Positions 52,403 to 61,850 of a DNA stretch of 64,000 bases are shown piece by piece. The position numbers were made by a program, and so were the translations under genes. The notes under the pieces were generated by a model. It worked only from the letters and a program-made list of their open reading frames with translations. It did not search any database and was not told the origin of the DNA. Location of the stretch: assembly GCA_002238505.1 (NCBI GenBank), contig MPMM01000007.1:1-64000 (forward strand), given 5' to 3'. This stretch comes from SAR202 cluster bacterium bin22 (lineage in GTDB: Bacteria > Chloroflexota > Dehalococcoidia > Lucifugimonadales > UBA3495). Each line of letters opens with the position of its first letter. Position 1 is the stretch's first letter.

Positions 52403-55400
52403 TCAGACCGGCCCCTGCCCCTCCGCCGGCTGCAGGTAGGCGTCTATTTGCTCTATGTTGTAGCTGCCGCGCTGCATCAGCAGGGCCTCCACTGCCGCCC
52501 GGGCCGTGTCAAGGGAGGTAAAGCAGGGGATGCGGCGGTCCACGGCCGCCCGGCGGATGTAGAAGCCGTCCCGCAGCACGGAGGTGTCGCCCGACAGGGT
52601 GTTCACCACTGCCGACACCGTGCCGTCATTGATGACGTCCACCACATTGGGATAGGACTCGGTCAGCAGCTTGGTGACCATGGTTACGGGCATGCCGGTG
52701 GCCTGGATCATGGCCGCCGTACCCTCGGTGGCATACAGCTTGCAGCCGGCTTCCAGCAGTTCACGGATGAGGGCTAGGGACTCCGCCTTTTGCTGGTCGG
52801 CAATGCTCAACAGGATGCCGTCGCCCTCTTTCAGGCTGAGGCTGGCCGCCAGCAGGGCCTTGGACAGGGCGCCGGGGAAGTCGCGGTCTATGCCCATAAC
52901 CTCGCCGGTGGACTTCATTTCCGGACCCAGGTAGGAGTCCACTCCCACCAGCTTGGACATGGAGAAGACGGGCGCCTTGATGGCTGCCAGCTTCTGCCTG
53001 GGCCAAAGGCCGCCGGAGTATCCCATGTTGGCCAGGGTCTCGCCGAGCATGACCCGGGTGGCGATGCTGGCCACGGGGACGCTGGTGACTTTGGAGATGA
53101 AGGGGATGGTACGGCTGCCCCGGGGGTTGACCTCAATGATGTAAACGGTGGTCTCCGACTCGTCCGATGGCGCGTGGGGGCTGCGGTAGGCGCTGCCGCC
53201 CTGGATGACGAACTGGATATTCATCAGGCCGCGCACGCCCATGGCCAGGCCGATGCGGGTGGTGTACTCCACCAGGGTGTCCACTTCCTGTTCGGTCAGG
53301 TTCAGGCCCGGGTATATGGCCATGGAGTCGCCGCTGTGGACGCCGGCCCGCTCGATGTGCTCCATAATGCCGGGGATGAGCACCTGTTCCCCGTCGCAGA
53401 TGGCGTCCACCTCGCATTCCTTGCCTTCCATGTAGTGGTCCACCAGCACGTGCCTTTCGGGAGTTACCTCGGTGGCCACCGTCAGGTACCGGACCAGTTC
53501 CGAGGCGTTCTGGACGATTTCCATGGCCCGGCCGCCCAGCACGTAGCTGGGACGTACGACCACGGGATAGCCGATGTTCTGGGCCACCTGCAGCGCCTCG
53601 GATACAGAGGCAACGGAGGCCCCGGGCGGCTGGGGAATGCCCAGCCTGGACAGGAACTCCTCAAAGCGCTGGCGGTCCGAGGCCACGTCAATGGAGTCGG
53701 CGCTGGAGCCCAGGATGGGCAGGCCGGCATTGGCCAGAGACTGGGACAGGTTAATAGCCGTCTGGCCTCCAAACTGCACGACCGAGGGTGGAGGCACGTC
53801 GTCCACAGTTTCGTTCTCGATGATGTCCCGCACCGCCTCTTCGTCCAGCGGTTCGAAGTAGAGGCGGTCGCTGGTATCGAAGTCGGTGGAGACCGTCTCC
53901 GGGTTGGAGTTAATCATCACGCTGGAGACGCCGGCCGCGGATAGAGCCCAGGCAGCGTGAACGCTGCAGTAGTCAAACTCGATGCCCTGACCGATGCGGA
54001 TGGGTCCGCTGCCGATGACGATGGCCTTTTTGCCGGGGAGGGCCGGAGCCTCGTTTTCCTGCTCGTAGGTGCTGTAGTAGTAGGGTGTGATGGCCTCGAA
54101 CTCGGCGGCGCAGGTGTCCACCATCTTGTACACCGGGCGCAGGTCCCAGTCGTGCCTCAGGTTACGCACCTGCTCGGCCAGCATGTCGGCCAGGGTGCCC
54201 ACCTGCTGGTCGGAGAAACCCAGCCGCTTGGCCCGGTAAAGCAGGTCGGGGGTTAGGGTTTCACGCAGGAGCCGCCGTTCCATGTTTACGATGCGCTGCA
54301 TGGCGCTGATGAACCAGGGATCGACATAGGTGCGGTTCATCAGGTCTTCGGCAGAGGTGTTCCGGCGCAGGGCAGACATCATGGCCCACAGGCGCAGGTC
54401 GTTGGGCCCCAGCAATTCCTCCGGGTCCTTTCCGGCCTTCTCGTACTCTGCCGAGGCTCCTTCCCAAAGGAGGGTGCGGTTGCCAATTTCCAGGGAGCGG
54501 GTGGCCTTCTGGAGAGCAGCCTCGAAGGAGCGGTCAACGGCCATTACCTCGCCGGTGGCCTTCATCTGGGTGGTTATCTGGCGGTCGCCGTTGGGGAACT
54601 TGTCAAAGGGCCAGCGGGGTATCTTGACCACGCAGTAGTCGAGGGCCGGTTCAAAGGCCGCCCCGGTCTTGCCGGTTACGGCGTTGGGGATTTCGTGCAG
54701 GCGCTTGCCCACGGCAATCTTGGCGGACACCCGGGCGATGGGGTAGCCGGTGGCCTTGCTGGCCAGGGCAGAACTGCGGCTGACCCGGGGGTTTACTTCG
54801 ATGACGTAGTAGTCGGAATCGGGTTCCCAGTGGGACTGCAGGGCGTCTTCCACCCGGGGATGGGGACGCAGGGCCATCTGGATGTTGCAGCCACCCTCGA
54901 TGCCCAGGCCACGAATGATTTTAAGGCTGGCCGTCCGGAGCATCTGGTACTCCTTGTCGGACAGGGTCTGGCTGGGGGCCACTACGATGCTGTCGCCGGT
55001 GTGGGCGCCCATGGGGTCGAAGTTTTCCATGTTGCAGACGGTGATGCAGTTGTCGTCGCCGTCCCGGATTACTTCGTACTCGATCTCCTTCCAGCCCACC
55101 AGGGAGCGTTCCAGCAGCACCTGGGAGATGGGGCTGAGGGTTAAGCCGGACTGGACAATTTCCTCGAACTGCTGAGGGGTGTTGGCGATGCCGCCGCCGG
55201 TACCGCCCAGGGTATAAGCGGGGCGGATCACCAGGGGCAGGCCCACCTCTTCGCAGTATTCCTGCGCCTCTTCCATGGAGTTGACGGTGCGGTTGGGCGG
55301 TTCCGGTTCGCCGATGTCGTGGAGGAAGTTGCGAAAAAACTCCCGGTCCTCGGCCTTGCGGATGGTTTCCAGCGGGGTGCCCAGCAACCGGACGTTGTAC

Positions 55401-55732
55401 CGGTCCAGCACGCCGGCGTCAGAGAGGGCCACGGCCAGGTTGAGGCCGGTCTGTCCTCCTAAAGTAGGAAGAACGCCCTGGGGACGCTCCCTGGCGATGA
55501 TGCGTTCGATGACTTCCACGGTTAGGGGTTCGATGTAAACGTGGTCGGCGATGTCCGTGTCGGTCATGATGGTGGCCGGGTTGGAGTTGACCAGGACTAC
55601 GGAGACGCCTTCTTCCCGAAGGGCCTTGCAGGCCTGGGTTCCCGCGTAGTCGAACTCGGCGGCCTGGCCGATGACGATGGGCCCGGAGCCGATTACCAGT
55701 ACCTTTTCCAGTGGCGGCGTGTTATTGCTCAA
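52403..55732 (-). CDS. carB: Carbamoyl-phosphate synthase large subunit
   Basis: A 1109-residue enzyme that makes carbamoyl phosphate from bicarbonate, ATP and ammonia channelled from CarA. I chose TTG 55732, giving [20 protein letters not shown]; the frame is open 162 bp further upstream with no similarity. The two ATP-grasp halves are seen: [20 protein letters not shown] and [20 protein letters not shown] in the first, [20 protein letters not shown] and [20 protein letters not shown] in the second. A C-terminal MGS-like allosteric domain has [14 protein letters not shown]-like [17 protein letters not shown]. It is the last gene of the pyr operon. Confidence 0.96.
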   Translation of the reverse strand: MSNNTPPLEKVLVIGSGPIVIGQAAEFDYAGTQACKALREEGVSVVLVNSNPATIMTDTDIADHVYIEPLTVEVIERIIARERPQGVLPTLGGQTGLNLAVALSDAGVLDRYNVRLLGTPLETIRKAEDREFFRNFLHDIGEPEPPNRTVNSMEEAQEYCEEVGLPLVIRPAYTLGGTGGGIANTPQQFEEIVQSGLTLSPISQVLLERSLVGWKEIEYEVIRDGDDNCITVCNMENFDPMGAHTGDSIVVAPSQTLSDKEYQMLRTASLKIIRGLGIEGGCNIQMALRPHPRVEDALQSHWEPDSDYYVIEVNPRVSRSSALASKATGYPIARVSAKIAVGKRLHEIPNAVTGKTGAAFEPALDYCVVKIPRWPFDKFPNGDRQITTQMKATGEVMAVDRSFEAALQKATRSLEIGNRTLLWEGASAEYEKAGKDPEELLGPNDLRLWAMMSALRRNTSAEDLMNRTYVDPWFISAMQRIVNMERRLLRETLTPDLLYRAKRLGFSDQQVGTLADMLAEQVRNLRHDWDLRPVYKMVDTCAAEFEAITPYYYSTYEQENEAPALPGKKAIVIGSGPIRIGQGIEFDYCSVHAAWALSAAGVSSVMINSNPETVSTDFDTSDRLYFEPLDEEAVRDIIENETVDDVPPPSVVQFGGQTAINLSQSLANAGLPILGSSADSIDVASDRQRFEEFLSRLGIPQPPGASVASVSEALQVAQNIGYPVVVRPSYVLGGRAMEIVQNASELVRYLTVATEVTPERHVLVDHYMEGKECEVDAICDGEQVLIPGIMEHIERAGVHSGDSMAIYPGLNLTEQEVDTLVEYTTRIGLAMGVRGLMNIQFVIQGGSAYRSPHAPSDESETTVYIIEVNPRGSRTIPFISKVTSVPVASIATRVMLGETLANMGYSGGLWPRQKLAAIKAPVFSMSKLVGVDSYLGPEMKSTGEVMGIDRDFPGALSKALLAASLSLKEGDGILLSIADQQKAESLALIRELLEAGCKLYATEGTAAMIQATGMPVTMVTKLLTESYPNVVDVINDGTVSAVVNTLSGDTSVLRDGFYIRRAAVDRRIPCFTSLDTARAAVEALLMQRGSYNIEQIDAYLQPAEGQGPV

Positions 55733-55914
55733 GTCAGCCTGAATTCCTCCCCGATAATTGATTGTCTGCCGTTGAACATTGCCTTGGCATGGGATGGGCG
55801 CCCACGCGGGACGCCCATGGGGTCTGCGCTGGCTACAGCCTTTACGCTCCCCCGGTTTCAATCGGAAGGGCAGCAACCCGGGCTGCCCACTCAAGCAACA
55901 GCCCTGGTCCCTTC

Positions 55915-56337
55915 TTAACCGAAGGTCGGCAGCCGGCCAGGCAGTTGCATCAAGCCCCGATCGTAAAGGTGGTTGATCATTTCGCAGCAGAAGGAGCCGT
56001 AATAAACTCCGTCAAAGTCCAGCTTGGCCATTCCGGGGTAGTCCTGCTCCGCCCGGGGCGGAATCCGGAAATTCACCGTGTCTTCGGCGGTCTTCTGCAC
56101 CTCGATGCAGCCCACGGGCTCTTCGTAAACCCGGTTGTTGCGCAGGTCCACCAGCTTTACGTTCAACTCCCAGCGGCTGCCCAGGCGGGCCCGGCTTACC
56201 GAGGCCAACTGGTAGCCAAAGTTGTTGTGTTCAATCTTCGGGACTATCTGGTCCAGCAGCCCCAACATGTTGGACAAATTGATGGGAAGATCGGCTTCTA
56301 TGCCTTCTTCCACAAGTACCAGCGCAAAGGTGGACAT
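55915..56337 (-). CDS. Unknown protein between carA and carB
   Basis: A 140-residue soluble protein beginning [20 protein letters not shown], with ATG 56337 preceded by GGAGGG. It contains [60 protein letters not shown] and a CCEM near residue 118. No signal peptide or membrane segment is seen. It is inserted in the pyr operon between carA (130 bp upstream) and carB (180 bp downstream), in the same direction. I do not recognise a family and can offer no function beyond likely co-expression with pyrimidine genes. Confidence 0.7.
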   Translation of the reverse strand: MSTFALVLVEEGIEADLPINLSNMLGLLDQIVPKIEHNNFGYQLASVSRARLGSRWELNVKLVDLRNNRVYEEPVGCIEVQKTAEDTVNFRIPPRAEQDYPGMAKLDFDGVYYGSFCCEMINHLYDRGLMQLPGRLPTFG

Positions 56338-56466
56338 AATAACCCTCCAAATAATGCAATCAGGAATCGAACTAACCGGACCGTCCGCCGGAAATTCCGC
56401 AGCGCCGCGCGGAAACGTCAGCGTCGGCCTTTAACACATCCCCTGCCACACCTCCACACATAAAGG

Positions 56467-57660
56467 TTAGTGGTTGAATTCCTTAACCATCCCCAGGAAT
56501 TCGTCGAAAATATACTCGTTGTCCCTGGGCCCGGGCGATGCCTCTGAGTGGTATTGGATAGTAAACAGGGGCATATCCCGGTGGCGGGTTCCTTCGACGG
56601 TACCGTCGTTAAGATTTATGTGGGACACTTCCAGCCCCGGGGGCAGGGTGTCCGGATTGACCGCAAAGCCGTGGTTCTGGGCGGTGATATAAACCCGCCC
56701 GGTGGCCAGGTCCTGCACCGGATGGTTGCCGCCCCGGTGACCGAACTTCAGCTTGAAAGTGTCGGCGCCCAGGGCCCGGGCCACCAGTTGGTGGCCGAGG
56801 CAGATTCCCATCACCGGCACCCGGCCCAATATCTGCCGGACGTTGCCCACGACGTAGTCCAGCAACTGAGGGTCCCCGGGCCCCGGAGACAGCAGGATGC
56901 CGGAGGGATTCATCGCCAGCATATCTTGCGCGGAGGTTTCCGCCGGCACCGCGATGACCTCGCAGCCCCGCGCCTGAAGCAGGCGCAGGATGTTGTATTT
57001 CAGTCCTACATCAGTTACCAGGATGCGGCGCTCGGGCATCTCGCCATCATTATCTTCCGAACCCGCAACTAGGGTTGGCCGAGAAATACTCCCGCTGGCT
57101 CGTATTCGAAGAGTCTCCAATGTGACAGGCTGCCCGTCCCAACCGTATTTGTCTTCCGCCGTTACCGTCCGCACCAGGTCCTGGTCTTCGTACCGGGGCA
57201 TTTCGGCCAGCCTGGCTGCGGCGGCTTCCGGCGAACCGGTGGTCAGCAGGCCCATCATTACCCCGCGGTCCCGCAGGCGGCGGGTGATGGCCCGGGTGTC
57301 CACCCCGCAGATTCCCGGGATGCCCTGGGCCCTCAGGTATTCGTCCAGGGTTCGATCGCTCCGGCCATGGCTGGGCTGGTCGCAATGTTCCCGAACAATG
57401 AAGCCGGCCACTCGAATTCCGGCCGACTCAAAGTCCTGGGGATTAATACCGTAGTTACCTACCAGAGGATAAGTCAAGGTAACCAGTTGACCAGCATAGG
57501 AAGGATCGGTGAGGACCTCCTGGTAACCGGTCATGCTGGTATTGAAAACTACCTCGCCGTGGCCGTCCACCCGGGCGCCCATAGACTCGCCCCGGTGCAC
57601 CGAACCATCCTCCAGGACCAGATAAGCCGGAACGGAACTATCGCTATCGGAAGTTGCCAA
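56467..57660 (-). CDS. carA: Carbamoyl-phosphate synthase small subunit
   Basis: A 397-residue glutaminase subunit. The N-terminal domain has AYLVLEDGSVHRGES, GEVVFNTSMTGYQEVLTDPS and GICGVDTRAITRRLRDRGVM. The class I amidotransferase domain has GILLSPGPGDPQ, the nucleophile in VMGICLGHQLVARALGA, and His/Glu in IQYHSEASPGP. It starts at TTG 57660, 9 bp after AGAGG. It supplies ammonia to CarB. It lies between pyrC and the unknown 140-residue gene. Confidence 0.95.
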   Translation of the reverse strand: MATSDSDSSVPAYLVLEDGSVHRGESMGARVDGHGEVVFNTSMTGYQEVLTDPSYAGQLVTLTYPLVGNYGINPQDFESAGIRVAGFIVREHCDQPSHGRSDRTLDEYLRAQGIPGICGVDTRAITRRLRDRGVMMGLLTTGSPEAAAARLAEMPRYEDQDLVRTVTAEDKYGWDGQPVTLETLRIRASGSISRPTLVAGSEDNDGEMPERRILVTDVGLKYNILRLLQARGCEVIAVPAETSAQDMLAMNPSGILLSPGPGDPQLLDYVVGNVRQILGRVPVMGICLGHQLVARALGADTFKLKFGHRGGNHPVQDLATGRVYITAQNHGFAVNPDTLPPGLEVSHINLNDGTVEGTRHRDMPLFTIQYHSEASPGPRDNEYIFDEFLGMVKEFNH

Positions 57661-57761
57661 TGTTCAGAACCTCTTTTTCTCTTCGAATCCACGAACGGGC
57701 ACGAATCGCGATGAACAATCGTCGGTGAACGTACGTGGTAATTCGTGGATAAACTAACTCT

Positions 57762-59123
57762 CTAGACGCCAAAATCCTGGTGTACCAGTCGGCCCTCGAC
57801 CATGGTGGCCACCACCCGGCCCTTCAGAGAGGCTCCCTGCAGTGGCGTGTTGCGGCCCCTGGAGGCGAACTGGCTGGTGTCCACCGTCCACTCCAGGTTG
57901 GGGTCAAACAGGACCAGGTCGGCCGGCGATCCTGCCTCCAGGGTAGCGTACTGCTCAAAACTTGGGCCGAGCACGCGCGCCGGTCCCACGGTCAGGCGGT
58001 CCACGAGGGTGCTCAGGGAGATGCGTCCGCCGTGCACCAAGGCCAGCAGTGAACCCAGGGCCGTTTCCAGTACGCTGATGCCAAAGGAGGCTTCTTCGTA
58101 GGTGACTTCCTTGCTGGCCAGTTCGTGGGGCGCGTGGTCGGTAGCAATGCAGTCAATCACGCCCTCGGCCAGACCTTCGATCAAAGCTTCAACGTCGCTC
58201 CTGCCGCGCAGGGGCGGATATACCTTGGTGGAGGTGTCGTAGTTAAGGGTTCCGGCGGTGCGGACCGTATCGCCCTGGTACCCCAGTGCCCATTCGTCGG
58301 TGAGATATAGGTGCTGGGGACACACTTCGCAGGTTACCGACACCCCCCGCTGACGGGCCTGTCGCACGAGGTCCACGGAACCGGCGGTGCTCAGGTGGGC
58401 CAGGTGCAGCCAGCCGCCGGTCATTTCGGCCAGGGCCAGGTCGCGGGAAACCATGGCCTCCTCGGCGGCGGCGGGAATGCCGGGAAGGCCCAGGCGGGTG
58501 GCAGTCCACCCTTCGGCCATGACTCCCCCGGGGCAGAGGCTGTGTTCCTGGCAGTGGTTGATAACCGGCATGCCCAGGTCCAGGGTGTAGGTCAGGGCCA
58601 GGCGCATGATGTTGGGGTCGTAAACCGGGTCGCCGTCGTCACTGTAGGCCACGACACCGGCGGCGGCCAGTTCTTCCATTTCGCAGAGTTCGCGGCCTTT
58701 GCGGCCCTTGGTAACGGCGCCAATGGGAAAGACGCGTACCAGGGCGTCGGCGTCGGCCCGCCGCTTCACCAGTTCCACCACTGCCTCATTGTCGATGGCA
58801 GGGTCGGTGTTGGGCATACAGCACACTGAGGTGAAACCGCCACGGGCGGCAGCGCGGGCGCCGGTGGCTATGGTCTCCTTGTATTCATAGCCGGGCTCAC
58901 GCAGGTGGGAGTGCAGGTCAATGAACCCGGGAGCCACCACCAGCCCGTTGGAAGGGATGGAATGGGTGCCGTCGGGCACATCGGATGGGGAAAGAATGGG
59001 GCCGGCGGAAACGATCCTGCCCTCCTGGGTCAGGACGTCGCCTGCGGCGTCCATGCCCCGCCCGGGGTCAACTATTCGGGCGCCCTTTATCAGTACCGGT
59101 CTGTTGTGGGTTCGATTCAACAA
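57762..59123 (-). CDS. pyrC: Dihydroorotase
   Basis: A 453-residue class I dihydroorotase that cyclises carbamoyl aspartate. Metal ligands: DLHSHLREPGYEYKETIATG, His in MPVINHCQEHSL, His in LHLAHLSTAGSVDLV and Asp in CIATDHAPHE. VLFDPNLEWTVD and RNTPLQGASLKGRVVATMVE mark the C-terminal part. It starts at TTG 59123 with AGGA 9 bp upstream. It follows pyrB in the operon. Confidence 0.95.
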   Translation of the reverse strand: MLNRTHNRPVLIKGARIVDPGRGMDAAGDVLTQEGRIVSAGPILSPSDVPDGTHSIPSNGLVVAPGFIDLHSHLREPGYEYKETIATGARAAARGGFTSVCCMPNTDPAIDNEAVVELVKRRADADALVRVFPIGAVTKGRKGRELCEMEELAAAGVVAYSDDGDPVYDPNIMRLALTYTLDLGMPVINHCQEHSLCPGGVMAEGWTATRLGLPGIPAAAEEAMVSRDLALAEMTGGWLHLAHLSTAGSVDLVRQARQRGVSVTCEVCPQHLYLTDEWALGYQGDTVRTAGTLNYDTSTKVYPPLRGRSDVEALIEGLAEGVIDCIATDHAPHELASKEVTYEEASFGISVLETALGSLLALVHGGRISLSTLVDRLTVGPARVLGPSFEQYATLEAGSPADLVLFDPNLEWTVDTSQFASRGRNTPLQGASLKGRVVATMVEGRLVHQDFGV

Positions 59124-59220
59124 TGCCTTTTGTCCTGGAGCATATTTTGTTCACGAAGAGACACAGGGTTCACCAGGTCTTGCTTCTCTTCCTTCGTGGT
59201 TCTTCGCACGCCTTCGTGGG

Positions 59221-60264
59221 CTACGAATTGCCCTCGCCGTTGCGCCCGCCCCGACCGGCGCACAGGCGGTAGAGCAGGGCCATGCGGACGGCCACCCCGT
59301 TGGTGACCTGGGCTTCAATGACCGAGCTTTCGCCGTGGGCCAGGGACGTGCTGATTTCCACGCCTTCGTTCATGGGTCCGGGATGCATTACCAGGGCGCC
59401 GGACCTGGCCTTGGCCAGACGATCGTCGGTTACCTGCCAGCGGCGGATGTACTCCCGTATGCTGGGGAGAAAACCGCCTTGCTGTCGCTCCGACTGAAGG
59501 CGCAGGGCCATCACCACGTCGGCCCCTTCGATGGCCCGGTCCAGATCGGTATCAACCTCCACCTGGGCGAAGGGATGGTCCTCCTCCAGTTCATCCCTTC
59601 CGCTGAGCAGGTCCAGGGGCATAAGGGTGGTGGGACCGGACAAGACAACCTGGGCGCCCATTTTGGTCAGGCCCCAGAGGTTGGAACGGGCCACCCGGCT
59701 GTGCAGGACGTCGCCAACGATTACTACCCGGGCGCCGGAAAGGGACCCCAGCCTTTCCCGCATGGTGTACAGGTCCAGCAGGGCCTGGGTGGGGTGGGCG
59801 TGGAGACCGTCACCGGCGTTGATTATCGAAACCTGGGGCAGGTGGCGGGCCAGCAAGTAGGGCGCGCCGGAGTGGGGATGCCGGACGACTAACACATCCA
59901 CGCCCATGGCCTGCAGGGTTAAGCCCGTGTTCAGCAGGGACTCGCCCTTGTCCACGCTGCTGCCGGAACTGGCCATATTGATGACATCGGCGCTGAGTAC
60001 CTTTCCCGCTTCCTCGAAGGAGATGCGGGTGCGGGTGCTGGACTCGTAGAACATGGTAACGACGACGCGGCCGCGCAGGGTGGGCACTTTCTTGATGTCA
60101 CGACCCAGGACTTCGACCATGGCCCCGGTGTCGTCCAGAACCGAGGCGATTTCGTCAGGGGTGAAATCGTCCAGGTCCAGCACGTTACGGCGGGTGCTGG
60201 CTGTCCCGGCCAGGGTTACATCCTGGGGGTCGTTGCCCAGGGCCATTGCGTCCGGAGTGGTCAT
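59221..60264 (-). CDS. pyrB: Aspartate carbamoyltransferase catalytic subunit
   Basis: A 347-residue enzyme joining carbamoyl phosphate and aspartate. Seen are the N-terminal phosphate loop [52 protein letters not shown], and [17 protein letters not shown]. The N-terminal 25 residues are an extension. No regulatory PyrI gene is present, as expected when PyrR controls the operon. Its start overlaps the end of pyrR by 4 bp, so the two are translationally coupled. Confidence 0.96.
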   Translation of the reverse strand: MTTPDAMALGNDPQDVTLAGTASTRRNVLDLDDFTPDEIASVLDDTGAMVEVLGRDIKKVPTLRGRVVVTMFYESSTRTRISFEEAGKVLSADVINMASSGSSVDKGESLLNTGLTLQAMGVDVLVVRHPHSGAPYLLARHLPQVSIINAGDGLHAHPTQALLDLYTMRERLGSLSGARVVIVGDVLHSRVARSNLWGLTKMGAQVVLSGPTTLMPLDLLSGRDELEEDHPFAQVEVDTDLDRAIEGADVVMALRLQSERQQGGFLPSIREYIRRWQVTDDRLAKARSGALVMHPGPMNEGVEISTSLAHGESSVIEAQVTNGVAVRMALLYRLCAGRGGRNGEGNS

Positions 60265-60827
60265 TTTATCTCCCGCCCCAGCTTGACGATGATTACGTCC
60301 TCGTTCTGGTCGGTTTCCGTCAGCCTGACCTTGACTTCTTCGTCCAGGCTGGTAGGCACGTTCTTGCCCACGTAGTCCGCCCGGATAGGCAGTTCGCGGT
60401 GCCCCCGGTCCACCAGGATGGCCAGTTGCACCTGTCGGGGACGTCCCAGGTCGCTGAGAGCATCCAGCGCGGCCCGGATGGTGCGGCCGGTAAAGAGCAC
60501 ATCGTCCACCAGCACAACGCGCTTTCCCTGGATGTCCACGGGGAACTTGGTAGGCCTGACCCTGGGGTTTTCCCGTGCCTGCAGGTCGTCGCGGTAAAGG
60601 TTGATGTCCAGTTCGGCCAGGGGCGCCTGGCTGCCCTCAAAACGCTGGATGTTCTCCGCCAGTCGCTGGGACAGTATCACGCCCCGGGTGTGAATGCCTA
60701 CCAGCACCAGGTCCCCAACGCCCCGGTTCCGCTCCAGGATTTCGTGGGCGATGCGGGACATGGAGCGCTGGATCTCCTGCGCATCCATTATCTGGCGTTC
60801 GGGCCGTTCAGTGCCGCTTGATGCCAT
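60261..60827 (-). CDS. pyrR: Bifunctional PyrR: mRNA-binding attenuator and uracil phosphoribosyltransferase
   Basis: A 188-residue protein that binds pyr mRNA in the presence of UMP to favour termination, and also has uracil phosphoribosyltransferase activity. The PRPP-binding motif is [30 protein letters not shown], and [20 protein letters not shown] are typical of PyrR. I chose ATG 60827; a GTG at 60866 would add 13 residues and overlap the flavoprotein gene. A perfect PyrR-binding loop sequence lies upstream of the operon at 61551-61564, which strongly supports the regulatory role. Confidence 0.96.
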   Translation of the reverse strand: MASSGTERPERQIMDAQEIQRSMSRIAHEILERNRGVGDLVLVGIHTRGVILSQRLAENIQRFEGSQAPLAELDINLYRDDLQARENPRVRPTKFPVDIQGKRVVLVDDVLFTGRTIRAALDALSDLGRPRQVQLAILVDRGHRELPIRADYVGKNVPTSLDEEVKVRLTETDQNEDVIIVKLGREIK

Positions 60828-60849
60828 AACCAAATCCGTCAAATCCGGG

Positions 60850-61404
60850 TCAGGCCCGGGCGCCACTCATCGTATTGATGGTGTTCACCAGCGTGGTCAT
60901 TGCCTCTTCAAGCTGGTCGCCAACGGACTGGTCCAGCAAGTTTCCGTCACTGTCAAAGACGCTGGCGGCGTTGGGCACCAGCACCATGGGCCTGGGAATC
61001 AGCCATGCCCCCTCGCACTGGAGGCAGTCGGACAGGTGCAGGTGCATCCGGATTCCGCCGGAGCGTCCTGGGGTGGTACTCATGGCAAAGACTACCTTGT
61101 TGGTCCAGCAGTTGGGCGGGCGGCAGGTCCACTCGATGGCGTTCTTCATCACTGCAGATATGGAGTGGTTGTATTCCGGCGACGCAACCAGCAGTCCGTC
61201 GGCGCCTTGCATGGCGCTGCGCAGGGCTGCCACGGGTTCCGGGAAGGTGCCGTCGTCCAGGTCGCCGCTGAACAGGGTCAGGCCGCCCAGGCTGGCTTCC
61301 TCCACTTCGACACCCTTGCTCCTGAGGATGTCTGTGGCCGCCCGGGTTAGTTTGTGGTTCCAGGAGTCTTGCCGCAGACTCCCGACAATGCTGACGACTT
61401 TCAT
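60850..61404 (-). CDS. NADPH-dependent FMN reductase, first gene of pyr operon
   Basis: A 184-residue flavodoxin-like reductase. ATG 61404 has GGGAG 8 bp upstream, and [20 protein letters not shown] is the family start (phosphate-binding GSLRxxS). [18 protein letters not shown] is the second FMN/dimer motif. It sits between the PyrR attenuator and pyrR (22-bp gap), so it is almost certainly transcribed and attenuated with the pyrimidine genes. Such a gene is not a usual part of pyr operons. It could serve reduced flavin to a monooxygenase or a dihydroorotate dehydrogenase, but that is speculation. Confidence 0.88.
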   Translation of the reverse strand: MKVVSIVGSLRQDSWNHKLTRAATDILRSKGVEVEEASLGGLTLFSGDLDDGTFPEPVAALRSAMQGADGLLVASPEYNHSISAVMKNAIEWTCRPPNCWTNKVVFAMSTTPGRSGGIRMHLHLSDCLQCEGAWLIPRPMVLVPNAASVFDSDGNLLDQSVGDQLEEAMTTLVNTINTMSGARA

Positions 61405-61450
61405 TCTTGCTGCTCCCGCCGCGTGGTTCTCCGGGCGGCGTGGGATTTCC

Positions 61451-61482
61451 AAAATAAAGCCCCTTACCCAGCTGGCAAGGGG
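61451..61482 (-). terminator. Attenuator terminator of the pyr operon
   Basis: On the minus strand CCCCTTgCC / GGgtAAGGGG forms a stem, followed by CTTTATTTT. It precedes the first gene of the operon by about 50 nt and follows the PyrR loop, the usual order for PyrR attenuation. Confidence 0.8.
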
Positions 61483-61550
61483 TCGGGCGAGAATGTCCGG
61501 GCCGCAACTTGGCGACTAACCAGACTACTCAAAGGCCAAAACACTTTGCC

Positions 61551-61564
61551 AGCCTCACGGGACT
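61551..61564 (-). promoter_or_regulatory. PyrR-binding loop (anti-antiterminator)
   Basis: On the minus strand the sequence AGTCCCGTGAGGCT matches the PyrR recognition consensus ARUCCNGNGAGGYU at all fourteen positions. It is placed between promoter and terminator in the pyr leader. UMP-bound PyrR should bind here and prevent the antiterminator. Confidence 0.88.
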
Positions 61565-61655
61565 GCTTAAAAGACGGCCAAGGGCTATTCAGTTTACAGG
61601 CACTGGCGAAGCGACATCACCGGCTACCCGGTCTGCGCCTCGAAATCACTCGCAT

Positions 61656-61683
61656 ACTATAGCACAATTCGTTACTTTGTGCA
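61656..61683 (-). promoter_or_regulatory. Putative pyr operon promoter
   Basis: On the minus strand TGCACA (61683-61678) is followed after 16 bp by TATAGT (61661-61656), about 90 bp before the PyrR loop. Confidence 0.5.
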
Positions 61684-61850
61684 GGTTTATTTACGCCTTC
61701 TTGCACACTGGCTGCGGTGGCGCTCACGCACTGGCCCCCGCAATACAAGCTGAGATTTTAACCACCCGTCTTGCTGCATTAATCCCAGCGCATCTCTAAA
61801 TTTGGTCATACATCGAAGGGTTTTTGGATGCAGCCACGCCGGACGTTGAC

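Larger units (their letters stand above)
61405..61850. other. Leader and promoter region of the pyr operon
   Basis: About 445 bp without a gene between the VWA gene and the FMN reductase gene, both on the minus strand. It holds the minus-strand promoter (61656-61683), the PyrR-binding loop (61551-61564) and the attenuator hairpin (61451-61482), giving a leader of about 240 nt. Nothing else was recognised from 61690 to 61850. Confidence 0.7.

Noticed and set aside
52790-53944. 384-codon open frame on the plus strand
   Set aside because: Antisense to carB with no start context or similarity.
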